NCBI GenBank assembly: GCA_030824555.1
Contig: JAVBXK010000046.1
Coordinates: forward strand, 28,724-92,723
Direction of reading: 5' to 3'
Origin: a bacterium
GTDB taxonomy: Bacteria; Pseudomonadota; Gammaproteobacteria; Burkholderiales; Burkholderiaceae_C
DNA length: 64,000 nt
The notes under the pieces are model-generated. The model saw only the letters and a program-made list of their open reading frames with translations. It did not search any database and was not told the DNA's origin. The position numbers and the translations under genes are program-made. Shown one piece after another: positions 28,416 through 37,120 of the stretch. Each line of letters starts with the position of its first letter. Position 1 is the first letter of the stretch.

Positions 28416-29630
28416 TCAGCCCAACAGGGTCTGAGCCACGATGTTGCGTTGCACCTCATTGCTACCGCCGTAGATGGTGGTTTTGCGCATGTTGAAGTAG
28501 GTGCTGGCCAGCGGGGCGTTGTCCACGTTGCCGCCGGGGAACTCGGTCAGGCCCAGGGCACCACCTTCCACTTGATCGCCTTGCCAGCCGGCTTCCATGG
28601 CATCAAAGATGTAGGGCAGGCTGTAGGGGCCAGCGGCCAGCATCATCAGCTCGGCATAGCGTTGCTGGATTTCGCTGCCGCGAATCTTCAGCAGACCCGC
28701 CAGGTCGAGTGACGGTTTGCCGCTTTTCTCGGCGCTCAGCACGCGCAGCACCAGCATTTCAAGTGCGACCACGTCCACTTCCAGCAGCGCAATCTGGTCA
28801 CGGAAGCGCATGTCTTCCCACACGCCTTCGGCTTTGGCAATGCGCTTCAGGCGTTCCAGCTCGCGCTTGGCGCGGTTCACGTCGGCAATGTTGGTGCGCT
28901 CGTGGGCCAGCAGGTATTTGGCGTAGTTCCAGCCCTTGTTCTCTTCGCCAATCAGGTTCTCGGCGGGCACTTCGACGTTGTCGAACCACACCTCGTTGAC
29001 CTCGCACTCACCGTCCAGCAATTTGATGGGGCGCACGGTCACGCCGGGGCTTTTCATGTCGATCAGCAGGAAGCTGATGCCCGCCTGGGGCTTGCACTGC
29101 GTGTCGGTGCGCACCAGACAAAAGATCCATTCGCCGTACTGGCCGAGCGTGGTCCAGGTTTTCTGGCCGTTGACGATGTACTTGTCGCCCACTTTTTCTG
29201 CGCGGGTTTTGACCGATGCCAGGTCAGAGCCTGAACCGGGCTCGCTGTAACCCTGGCTCCACCACACTTCGCCGCTTGCGATGCCGGGTAGGAAGCGCTG
29301 GTGCTGTTCGGCGTTGCCGAACGCCATGATGACGGGGGCCACCATCACCGGGCCGAAGGGCACGATGCGTGGCGCACCCGCCAGCGCGCATTCTTCTTCG
29401 AACAGGTGTTTTTCAATGGCTGTCCAGCCAGGGCCGCCGAACTGCTTGGGCCAGCCGAAGCCCAGCCAGCCTTTGCTGCCCAGTATCTTGGCCCAGCGTT
29501 GCAAGTCGTCGCGGCTCAGGCGCAGCGCGTTATGTACCTTGTGGGCGATGTCAGCGGGCAGGTTGGCGCGGACCCAGGCGCGCACCTCCTCGCGAAACCG
29601 TTGTTCTTCGGGCGTGAAAGCCAGATCCAT
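28416..29630 (-). CDS. Acyl-CoA dehydrogenase, larger paired subunit
   Basis: 404 residues. It starts MDLAFTPEEQRFREEVRAW and shows SQGYSEPGSGSDLASVKT, NGQKTWTTLGQYG, and the C-terminal TTIYGGSNEVQRNIVAQTLL. This is the canonical large subunit of a PimC/PimD-like pair; the small subunit follows after 135 bases. The layout and motifs parallel the pair at 4690-7033, but here the genes stand alone without other catabolic genes. The enzyme makes a 2-enoyl-CoA and hands electrons to ETF. The intergenic stretch between the two genes contains CCCCCGC/GGGGG runs but no clear promoter. Confidence 0.92.
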   Translation of the reverse strand: MDLAFTPEEQRFREEVRAWVRANLPADIAHKVHNALRLSRDDLQRWAKILGSKGWLGFGWPKQFGGPGWTAIEKHLFEEECALAGAPRIVPFGPVMVAPVIMAFGNAEQHQRFLPGIASGEVWWSQGYSEPGSGSDLASVKTRAEKVGDKYIVNGQKTWTTLGQYGEWIFCLVRTDTQCKPQAGISFLLIDMKSPGVTVRPIKLLDGECEVNEVWFDNVEVPAENLIGEENKGWNYAKYLLAHERTNIADVNRAKRELERLKRIAKAEGVWEDMRFRDQIALLEVDVVALEMLVLRVLSAEKSGKPSLDLAGLLKIRGSEIQQRYAELMMLAAGPYSLPYIFDAMEAGWQGDQVEGGALGLTEFPGGNVDNAPLASTYFNMRKTTIYGGSNEVQRNIVAQTLLG

Positions 29631-29782
29631 GCGTCGTCTCCTGCTGTGATGTGAACGTCAGCCTTGGTAGGGGCAGCGCAGGTTTTAGCACGGTCGTTCG
29701 ATTTTGCGTTGTCCAGCACGGGACAGATTCGGGTTTCCACGGGTGTGGCCATGGTTCCCGCTACCGGTGGTGTCGGCGCGGG

Positions 29783-29813
29783 CCTGGCCAACGGGCTGTG
29801 CCCGTTGGCCAGG
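29783..29813. repeat. Perfect 14-bp inverted repeat with 3-base loop
   Basis: CCTGGCCAACGGGC, loop TGT, GCCCGTTGGCCAGG. It lies in the 243-base gap between the acyl-CoA dehydrogenase start (29630) and the yceH stop (29874). No T-run follows on either strand, so it is not a standard intrinsic terminator, but it could stabilise the yceH mRNA end. Confidence 0.85.
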
Positions 29814-29873
29814 TGCTGGCTGTTGCCGTTGCCGACGTCGCCGTGTTGGCTGACGGCATCCGACCCCGTGTCG

Positions 29874-30563
29874 TCAGCTGCCGTCGGGTGACACGCCCAA
29901 TTGCGCACACAGGTTGGCCACGGTTTGCTGCAGTGCGGCCACCTCGGTCTCCAGCATGACCACGCGGCGGGTGAGGGCAATCACGTCTTCTTCCGTCGCG
30001 CCCGATGCACCTGCGCCGCCAGCGGCTTGGCTCATGTCCACCTCGCCACACATCAGGTGCGCCCAGCGCTGTTCGCGGGCACCGGGTGCACGCGGCAGCT
30101 TCACCACCAGCGGGCCGCCTTTTTCTTCTGAGCGGTCTTGCAGCTCTTCCAGAAACGCATCGACCGACGAAATGTCGGCAAAGCGGTACCAGCGCTCGCT
30201 GTTGATGCGCAACTCGCCCGCCGTCTGTGGACCGCGCAGCATCAGCAGGCCCAGCAGCACGGCAGACTGTTCGGGTACACCCACGCCGCGCATGAAGTTG
30301 TGGCTGTAGCGGGGCACGCGCGCACCGCTGTTCTCCACCACCAAGGCCAGGCCTTTCAGTTCGTCAATGGCCTCGGCCACCTGACCTTCGGTCAGGTTCA
30401 TCACCGGGTCGCGGGTGGTTTTCTGGTTGCAGCCAGTCAGCAAGGCTTGCATCGACAGTGGGTAACTGTCGGGCACGGTGCGTGCCTTTTCCATCAGCGT
30501 GCCCAGCACGCGGGCTTCAATGGGGGTGAGGGGGCGTAGGTGCATGGGATGGGTCTGGTTCAT
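29874..30563 (-). CDS. YceH family protein (DUF480)
   Basis: 229 residues. The family start [17 protein letters not shown] is followed by [20 protein letters not shown] and [14 protein letters not shown], two winged-helix units. The C-terminal part adds a short helix with [20 protein letters not shown], probably a coiled coil. YceH proteins are widespread in proteobacteria and their role is unknown; a DNA-binding or regulatory function is inferred from the fold. The first ATG of the conserved part is [14 protein letters not shown]; an internal ATG six codons later is possible. Confidence 0.9.
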   Translation of the reverse strand: MNQTHPMHLRPLTPIEARVLGTLMEKARTVPDSYPLSMQALLTGCNQKTTRDPVMNLTEGQVAEAIDELKGLALVVENSGARVPRYSHNFMRGVGVPEQSAVLLGLLMLRGPQTAGELRINSERWYRFADISSVDAFLEELQDRSEEKGGPLVVKLPRAPGAREQRWAHLMCGEVDMSQAAGGAGASGATEEDVIALTRRVVMLETEVAALQQTVANLCAQLGVSPDGS

Positions 30564-30708
30564 GACGTGGATCGGGGAGCGCGTGGGCGGGATTGTCCTC
30601 TTGGTCGCACAGTCCGTGTGGCGGCTACCGAATTGAATCTCAAACCCCGTTTCGACCACATGGCGGTATAAACCGCAGAACAATTCGGGTGTTCAGGGAG
30701 AACAGTTC

Positions 30709-33297
30709 ATGCGTACATGTTTGTGCCGTTTTGCGGTCGCTGTGGGTTGGGTGTTGGTCGCCTGGCTGGTGCCTGGGGCGTTGACGTGGGCGGCCAGCGA
30801 ATCGGCCCCGGTGTTTCCACTGCTGGTCAAGCAGGTGGCGACCGGCCGCACCTTGTCTGCGGCCGTGACCACCGACGGCCGGTTGTGGATGTGGCGGCAT
30901 CTGGATCAAACGATGCCAGAAAAGGAGACCTTGCCGGTGGAGCAAGGCACCGGGTTTGCCAGCGTCAGCGTGAATTTTGACCATGCGCTGGCGATTCGCA
31001 CCGACGGCAGCCTGTGGGCCTGGGGGCAGAACATCTCGGGGCAGTTGGGCAACGGCAGCACGGCCGAGTGGGTGGACCGACCGGTGCTGGTGGGTCAGGG
31101 TTTCGTCAAAGCCAGTGCCGGTGGTGGGCACAGTCTGGCCCTCAAGAACGACGGCAGCCTGTGGGCGTGGGGGCGCAATGAGGCCGGGCCGGTGGGCAAC
31201 GGCACCACCGTTCAGGCGCTACTGCCAGTGCAAATCGGGCAGGATTTTGTCGAGGTGTTTGCCGATGACGTGATCAGCATGGCCACACAAGCCGACGGCA
31301 GTTTGTGGCGCTGGGGGGAACGCTACATTGATAGGCAACGGGTGCAACACACGGTGCCGCAACGGTTGATTGCCAATTTCGGGGCCGTGCGCCGCATGAC
31401 TAAAAACTTGCTTCTGAAAGCAGATGGCAGTCTCTGGACCCTGAACTTGCCAGGGACCTACTATGAAACGCCCTCTCTTTCTTTGGTCACCCAGGTCGGG
31501 ACGGGTGTCAGCGATGCAGATGGCACGTCAGGCGGTGGTTTGCTCACTCGGCAGGACGGCAGCCTGTGGGCGTGGGGGAGCGCGTATTACCAGTTTCGAG
31601 ATTCACCCAAACCGATTTCGGCACCGGTGCAGGTGGGAAACGGCTTCACGGGCGTGAACGTACGTAAGAGCGGCTCACTTGCCCAGGCTTTCGTGACCAA
31701 AGCAGACGGAACAATGTGGAGATGGGGAACAGGCAACGCAATCTCTAATGGGCGCTTGATCGCGAGTCCATTCGAGGTGGCGCGTGATGTGAAACAGGTG
31801 TCCACTGGTTTCTGGTCTGCTTTGGGTTTGACAACCGATGGCCGTCTGCTTCAGTGGGGACCGAAGTCGGCTTGCCGAATCGGCACGCCGCAACCAGCCA
31901 ACTATGTGGAGTATTCAGATGGCCTGTGCCAGAGCGATGGACCATCCGACTTTGTGCAATTGGCTGCGGGCAGCCATCACCTGCTGGGTTTGAAAGCTGA
32001 TGGCAGTCTGTGGGCCATGGGGTGGAGTCCAAGGGGGGAGCTGGGAATCGGCCCACAACCGAGCAGCCTGGGGATGTTCACCCTGGTGGGCACCGATTTC
32101 ATCAAGGTGGTCGCCAACGGCCAGCAAAGTGCGGGCATCAAAGCCGATGGCAGCCTCTGGGTCTGGGGGGCTGTGGCATGGACATGGGAGGACCTCAGTC
32201 TGTACGAGCGTTTCCCTGAGCAGCAGTGGTATGCCAACGCGCAGTGGTTTGACGGTGTTTCTTTTCCAACTGGTGCCTGTGCGGGCTGCTTTCCGCCCCG
32301 GCCCACGATGTCCATTGCAGGGTATGCCGACCGTCCTATGCCTTTGGGCTCTGGTTTTCATGACATCAGCCTGGGTCTTTACCACGGGCTTGCCCTGAAG
32401 AAAGATGGGACTTTGTGGGCGTGGGGAAACAACCGCTTTGGCATTCTGGGAGACGGCACCACGGAAGATGCCCGTCTGCCTGTGCAGGTGGGTGCCGGAT
32501 TCACAGCCATTGCGGCAGCGGTTGACCACAACCTTGCGCTGAAGGTTGACGGCTCGTTGTGGGCGTGGGGCTACAACGGTTTCGGGCAATTGGGCACGGG
32601 ACATCAAGACGATGTGCAGTTGCCCTCACCCACGGGCTATAAATTTGCGCGAATCAACGCTGGCCGCGGATACAGCCTTGGGGAGAAAGCCGATGGCAGT
32701 TTGTGGGCATGGGGAAGAAATGTGATGAATCGGATGACTGCCTTTGGTGGCTCAGCGGATACCCTGTTGCCGATGCACATCGGGGAGGGCTTTGTCAGTG
32801 TCAGTGCAGCTGATCAGGGTGTTGCCGCCATCAAGACAGACGGCCGGATGATGATTTGGGGCGTTTTGGTTGAGAGCGGTATGCTGCCGGTTCCACGCGT
32901 GGTTCGTCCACCCCAACCCGTCTGGTGGGAAGACGCTCGGGCACCCGGACAACTGGATGGCATGGGGCAGCTGGATGCGTTGACTTTGCAGGCCATCATG
33001 CAGCCGCTCCCGGCCCATGCAGGCCAAGCGGGCCACAAGTTCTTGCTGGCCGTGTTGCCAGACCAATCTGTATGGGGTTACACCCCCGGCGGGTGGCGGC
33101 CATTTGATGCCCTCAACCCACCCGTTTGGGGCGAAAGCGCCGAGTTGCACTTCACCACCTTGCTCAATGGCGGTGATGCCCGCGCCCTGCGCGGCACCAT
33201 TTTCCACATGGGCTACGGGCTGGGCCAGACACCGCAGGCGAGCTTTGCCGAGATGATGGCCAGCCGACGCTACAAAAGGGCGTATCAAATCGATTAG
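30709..33297 (+). CDS. Large exported RCC1-repeat protein
   Basis: 862 residues with an export signal (hydrophobic 8-27, ending GALTWAA). The rest is about fourteen RCC1/BLIP-II-like blade repeats, each carrying the hallmark DGSLWAWG or a variant (DGTLWAWG, DGRLWMW, DGTMWRWG), spaced roughly 50 to 60 residues and one gap longer near residues 490-540. Such repeats fold as a beta propeller and usually mediate protein binding outside the cytoplasm. The final 110 residues lack the motif and are not recognised. purN starts 12 bases after its stop. A binding or adhesion role is inference. The repeated coding units are similar at DNA level, so copy number could change by recombination. Confidence 0.9.
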   Translation: MRTCLCRFAVAVGWVLVAWLVPGALTWAASESAPVFPLLVKQVATGRTLSAAVTTDGRLWMWRHLDQTMPEKETLPVEQGTGFASVSVNFDHALAIRTDGSLWAWGQNISGQLGNGSTAEWVDRPVLVGQGFVKASAGGGHSLALKNDGSLWAWGRNEAGPVGNGTTVQALLPVQIGQDFVEVFADDVISMATQADGSLWRWGERYIDRQRVQHTVPQRLIANFGAVRRMTKNLLLKADGSLWTLNLPGTYYETPSLSLVTQVGTGVSDADGTSGGGLLTRQDGSLWAWGSAYYQFRDSPKPISAPVQVGNGFTGVNVRKSGSLAQAFVTKADGTMWRWGTGNAISNGRLIASPFEVARDVKQVSTGFWSALGLTTDGRLLQWGPKSACRIGTPQPANYVEYSDGLCQSDGPSDFVQLAAGSHHLLGLKADGSLWAMGWSPRGELGIGPQPSSLGMFTLVGTDFIKVVANGQQSAGIKADGSLWVWGAVAWTWEDLSLYERFPEQQWYANAQWFDGVSFPTGACAGCFPPRPTMSIAGYADRPMPLGSGFHDISLGLYHGLALKKDGTLWAWGNNRFGILGDGTTEDARLPVQVGAGFTAIAAAVDHNLALKVDGSLWAWGYNGFGQLGTGHQDDVQLPSPTGYKFARINAGRGYSLGEKADGSLWAWGRNVMNRMTAFGGSADTLLPMHIGEGFVSVSAADQGVAAIKTDGRMMIWGVLVESGMLPVPRVVRPPQPVWWEDARAPGQLDGMGQLDALTLQAIMQPLPAHAGQAGHKFLLAVLPDQSVWGYTPGGWRPFDALNPPVWGESAELHFTTLLNGGDARALRGTIFHMGYGLGQTPQASFAEMMASRRYKRAYQID

Positions 33298-33309
33298 GCT
33301 TCTCAGCCC

Positions 33310-33915
33310 ATGAAAAACATCGTGATCCTGATCTCTGGCGGCGGCTCCAACATGGCCGCCATCGTCAAACAAGCCGAAAAGGCGGACTGGGCGCACCGCC
33401 TGGGTGCTCGCGTGGCTGCCGTGGTCAGCAACAAGGCCGATGCGCAGGGCCTGGTGTTTGCGCGTGAACACCGCCTGGCCACCGCCGTGCTGGACCACAA
33501 GGCCTACCCCAGCCGCGACGCGTTCGATGCCGCGCTGATGGCCGAAATCGACCGCCTGGGTGGCGCTGGCAGCATGGCCGGTCAGCCTGCACTGGTGGTG
33601 CTGGCTGGGTTCATGCGCATCCTCACGCCGGGTTTCGTGGCGCACTATGCCGGGCGGTTGGTCAACATCCATCCCAGTTTGTTGCCTGCTTTTGCGGGCC
33701 TGAACACGCATCAGCGCGCCATCGACGAAGGCTGCAAATTTGCCGGGGCCACCGTGCACCGCGTGACGACCGAGCTGGACCACGGTCAAATATTGGACCA
33801 GGCCGTGGTGCCCGTGCTGCCCGGTGACACCGCTGCCACGCTGGCGGCGCGCGTGCTGACGCAAGAGCACATCATTTACCCGCGTGCGGTGGAGCGTTTG
33901 CTGAGTGGTGGTTGA
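33310..33915 (+). CDS. purN: Phosphoribosylglycinamide formyltransferase
   Basis: 201 residues. It starts MKNIVILISGGGSNM (phosphate-binding loop), contains VVLAGFMRIL and the catalytic block VNIHPSLLPAFAGLNTH (Asn and His), then GATVHRVTTELDHGQIL with the catalytic Asp. It transfers the formyl group from 10-formyl-THF to GAR in purine synthesis. It follows the RCC1 gene by 12 bases. A decayed copy of its 3' end lies at 39565-39630, beyond the caspase block. Confidence 0.96.
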   Translation: MKNIVILISGGGSNMAAIVKQAEKADWAHRLGARVAAVVSNKADAQGLVFAREHRLATAVLDHKAYPSRDAFDAALMAEIDRLGGAGSMAGQPALVVLAGFMRILTPGFVAHYAGRLVNIHPSLLPAFAGLNTHQRAIDEGCKFAGATVHRVTTELDHGQILDQAVVPVLPGDTAATLAARVLTQEHIIYPRAVERLLSGG

Positions 33916-34102
33916 AAGACAACCAAGTTCGCACGTGACTGATGAGTTGATTCAACCAATTGCTGTCAACGATGTGACATGAGACAGCGTTGCCGTGGCG
34001 ATTCGCGTGCTGTTTCCTCAGCGCCATGGGACCGTCGTTCAGGCCTGTTCAAGCAGAGTCTGTCGAAGTGTCGGGCCCGTGACGGATAGGATAATCAGCG
34101 AC

Positions 34103-35920
34103 ATGACTATTCTTTTTCGGTTTTTGCAACGACTTCCCGGGCAGCTCCTGTGTGCCATGTTGTGTGTCGTGGCATTGCCGGTTCAAGCCAAGCGGTTGGC
34201 CTTGGTCATCGGCAACGACAACTATCAACATGTCGGCAAACTGCAAAAGGCTGGCAATGATGCGGTGGCCATGGCCACCGAGTTGCGTGCAGCAGGCTTC
34301 GAAGTCAGTCTTCACCGTGATCTGGATTACCGCAGCATGGTCAAAGCGACGGAGGCCCTGTACAACAGGATTCAGGGTGGCGATGAAGTGGTGGTGTTCT
34401 TTGCCGGACATGGTGTTCAGATCAAGAGTGGGAACTTCCTGCTGCCCACCGACATTGAGGCCACCAGTGAATCGGCTGTCGAAAAGACCTCCTACTCGTT
34501 GCACGATCTGACCGAGCGGCTGGAAGTCGCCAGAGCGGCGTTCAGTTTGATCATGGTCGATGCTTGTCGCGACAACCCACTGAAGACCAAAGGCCGTTCT
34601 GTCGGCGGCGACCGCGGTTTGAGTCCGCCCGACCCACCGATCGGGCAAATGGTCGTCTATTCGGCCAGCCGTGGCGAGCAGGCGCTGGACCGACTGAACG
34701 ACAACGACACCGACCCCAACAGCGTGTTCACCCGTGAATTCATTGCCCGCATGCGCAGACCTGGTGCGAAAGTGGAAGACTTGGTGCGTGAGATCCAGGT
34801 ATCGGTCGAACGCCTTGCCGCCAGTGTGGGCCACAAACAACGCCCGGCTTTGTACAACGAAGTGCGCGGCAATTTCTACTTTTTTGGCCCGACCACTTTG
34901 GTTGCGCCAGCAGCCGCACCGGCGACCAGCACCATGCTGAGCGATGCACAGCGTGAGGACCGATTCTGGGAGGACACCAAGGCAGCGGGCAATCGCGATG
35001 GGTTTGAGGCCTATCTGGAGCAATATCCCCGCGGTCGCTATGCCAGCCTGGCCCGGGCAAACATCAATCGGTTGTCAGGCCCCGCAGCAAGTTCAACTGC
35101 CAGAACAAACCAGTCGGCTGCGGTGCCCAATGAGCCCAGTTTCAATGCCAAACCCGGTGTAGCGGCAAACCTGGCGGTGCCCACCCCGGCACCTGCGCTC
35201 GACAAGGCAGCCACCGCGACCAAAACCAGAACCGCCATCACCCTGCCCAACGGTGACCGCTACGAGGGTGATCTGGTAGGCATCGTCCGCAGTGGCGTGG
35301 GAACCTACGCGTTTGTCAACGGTGATCGCTACGAAGGCGATTTCGTCGACAATATTTTTCATGGCAAGGGCACCCAAACCTTCGCCAGTGGAGATGTTTA
35401 CAAAGGTGACTTTGATCGGGGGATCAAGACGGGGCGGGGTGTTTACCAGTTTGCAAACGGCGACCGCTACGAGGGTAATTTCGTCGACAACAAGTTTCAA
35501 GGGGCAGGTACGTTCACCTATCGGTCTGGCGACCGCTACGAAGGTGAATTTGCCCAAGGTATCAAGCATGGCAAAGGCACATTCCGCTTTGCCAGTGGCG
35601 ACCGTTTCGAAGGTAACTTTGTAGACAATGTCTTCAGCGGCAAGGGCGTGATGGTGTTTGCCAATGGTGACCGCTACGAGGGAGACGTGCTCAATGGTGA
35701 AAAGCACGGCCAAGGGGTGCACCACTTTTCGAACAAAGACCGCTATGAAGGCGGGTTTGTTGCGGGCGCCCAGTCGGGCGCTGGTACACACCACTACGCG
35801 AACGGTGACCGTTACGAAGGTGGCTTCGCCAATGGGCTGCGTCACGGCAAAGGTGTCTACCGGTTTGCCAGTGGCCAGACCACCGCAATGGAGTTTGACA
35901 ACGGCGTTGCCAAACCCTAG
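34103..35920 (+). CDS. Exported caspase-like (C14) protease fused to nine MORN repeats
   Basis: 605 residues. An export signal covers about 1-29 (LCVVALPVQA). A caspase/metacaspase p20-like domain follows, starting KRLALVIGNDNYQHVGKL, with catalytic His103 in FFAGHGVQ and Cys155 in MVDACRDNP. After a linker come nine 23-residue MORN repeats of the form GDRYEGDF...HGKGT...FAN from about residue 380 to the end. MORN repeats bind lipids or proteins. The start is the ATG of the signal; 36 upstream codons lack one. It faces the four-gene operon at 36046-39300, which carries a second caspase-like protein. Function is unknown; an envelope-associated protease is inferred. Confidence 0.92.
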   Translation: MTILFRFLQRLPGQLLCAMLCVVALPVQAKRLALVIGNDNYQHVGKLQKAGNDAVAMATELRAAGFEVSLHRDLDYRSMVKATEALYNRIQGGDEVVVFFAGHGVQIKSGNFLLPTDIEATSESAVEKTSYSLHDLTERLEVARAAFSLIMVDACRDNPLKTKGRSVGGDRGLSPPDPPIGQMVVYSASRGEQALDRLNDNDTDPNSVFTREFIARMRRPGAKVEDLVREIQVSVERLAASVGHKQRPALYNEVRGNFYFFGPTTLVAPAAAPATSTMLSDAQREDRFWEDTKAAGNRDGFEAYLEQYPRGRYASLARANINRLSGPAASSTARTNQSAAVPNEPSFNAKPGVAANLAVPTPAPALDKAATATKTRTAITLPNGDRYEGDLVGIVRSGVGTYAFVNGDRYEGDFVDNIFHGKGTQTFASGDVYKGDFDRGIKTGRGVYQFANGDRYEGNFVDNKFQGAGTFTYRSGDRYEGEFAQGIKHGKGTFRFASGDRFEGNFVDNVFSGKGVMVFANGDRYEGDVLNGEKHGQGVHHFSNKDRYEGGFVAGAQSGAGTHHYANGDRYEGGFANGLRHGKGVYRFASGQTTAMEFDNGVAKP

Positions 35921-36045
35921 CGCTCAGCCAGGCAGACTGAAGGCATGCGGCCTCCACGGCTGCATGGGTCATGCACCAAGGCATGCGCAACCCTGTTCGC
36001 ACCGTTTCTGATATGTCGCTGGTGCACCTCAGCAGGAGCCGGGGC

Positions 36046-36597
36046 TCAATCAGCGCTGCGCCTGTTCAGGACGATGCGGTCCAAGACTTGGCTGCCATTG
36101 GGGTCGACCTTGAGTACCAGGGTGGCATCGTAGGCCTTGGTTTTCTTGAGGTCTGCGCGGTACATCATGTCGGCCAAAGTCTTCCTTGCGCTCCAGAGGG
36201 TTGCGATGGCACTCACCACGAGCAAGGGGCTCTTGGCGGTGATGCCACCCGCCTGGGTCACGGGTGCCGACTGCACCTGCACTTTGCCACCTTCGTTTTC
36301 AACTGCCGTCAGCCAGTTTTGCAAGCGTTCTGGCAGTCGACTGATCGTCATTTGGTCGTAGAACGTGATTGAAACGGCAGCCACATCCTGCGACAGCTGG
36401 CCGGCCAGTCGTTGGTCGAAACTGGGCAAATCCACGAAAGTCAATTCATCGGCACGCCCGGTTGCGGATGCATCGGGTGCTGTGCGCTGCGCCGCGTCGG
36501 CCGATCCCGGCACGGGGGAGCTGGGCACAGACGCACAGCCAGCTGCCAAGCAAAGTGGCATCAGTGCCGCCAAGGCGCGAGTGATGGTGATAGGCAT
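36046..36597 (-). CDS. Putative lipoprotein, unknown function
   Basis: 183 residues. The signal ends with the lipobox LAAGC, so the mature protein is lipid-anchored. No known domain was recognised. The later part has a predicted helix-strand pattern (SITFYDQMTISRLPERLQNW) and ends VLDRIVLNRRSAD. It is the last gene of the operon with the caspase-DUF4384 and OmpA-like proteins, 6 bases after the preceding gene, and converges on the caspase-MORN gene. Confidence 0.8.
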   Translation of the reverse strand: MPITITRALAALMPLCLAAGCASVPSSPVPGSADAAQRTAPDASATGRADELTFVDLPSFDQRLAGQLSQDVAAVSITFYDQMTISRLPERLQNWLTAVENEGGKVQVQSAPVTQAGGITAKSPLLVVSAIATLWSARKTLADMMYRADLKKTKAYDATLVLKVDPNGSQVLDRIVLNRRSAD

Positions 36598-36603
36598 GGT
36601 TTT

Positions 36604-37113
36604 TCAGTCGATGTGCAAGCGCAAGTCGCGTTCGGCCAGGCGGTTGCGCTCGTCGGTCACTTGCAACAGCAAGCGGTGCTTGCCTTTGGGGATGTCGGCC
36701 TGGTTCACCAGAAAGCCCTCTGAGGTCACCTTGGTCAGGTTCATCAGGCGGCTGGTGACATCGAATTTCAGCGCGCCGTAGTAGGCGCGAAAGGTCTCTG
36801 GGCGGATCCGGGAGTCATTCAAGGAAATGAATTTCACCTGGATGGCAAACGGCCCGTGAAGGGGTTGACCCTCGACCAGTTCCGGCTTGATCACCTCGAT
36901 GACAGGCTGTGCGTTGCGCACACCCAGCGGGGGCGGCAGCGCAAACCCTGCTTCACCCTGATAGGCATGGGCCTCCTGTTCCGTGACCAGCCAGATCGGT
37001 TCGGCATTGCTGGCCGCCAGCACCGGGGTGACCATCATTGCCGTTGCAGACAGGGCCAGCTCGCTCAGACGCAAGCGGGCCAACCGCGTGAATGAAGGTG
37101 GAAAAAGTCTCAT
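36604..37113 (-). CDS. Exported protein, unknown function
   Basis: 169 residues. An N-terminal hydrophobic stretch ends near MVTPVLAASNA, indicating export. No family was recognised; the second half reads as beta-rich (PFAIQVKFISLNDSRI, then GKHRLLLQVTDERN) and may be an immunoglobulin-like fold. It sits between the caspase-DUF4384 gene and the lipoprotein gene. The ATG at 37113 follows the caspase stop by 7 bases; an ATG at 37137 overlapping that gene is also possible. Confidence 0.75.
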   Translation of the reverse strand: MRLFPPSFTRLARLRLSELALSATAMMVTPVLAASNAEPIWLVTEQEAHAYQGEAGFALPPPLGVRNAQPVIEVIKPELVEGQPLHGPFAIQVKFISLNDSRIRPETFRAYYGALKFDVTSRLMNLTKVTSEGFLVNQADIPKGKHRLLLQVTDERNRLAERDLRLHID

Positions 37114-37120
37114 CGCTTGC

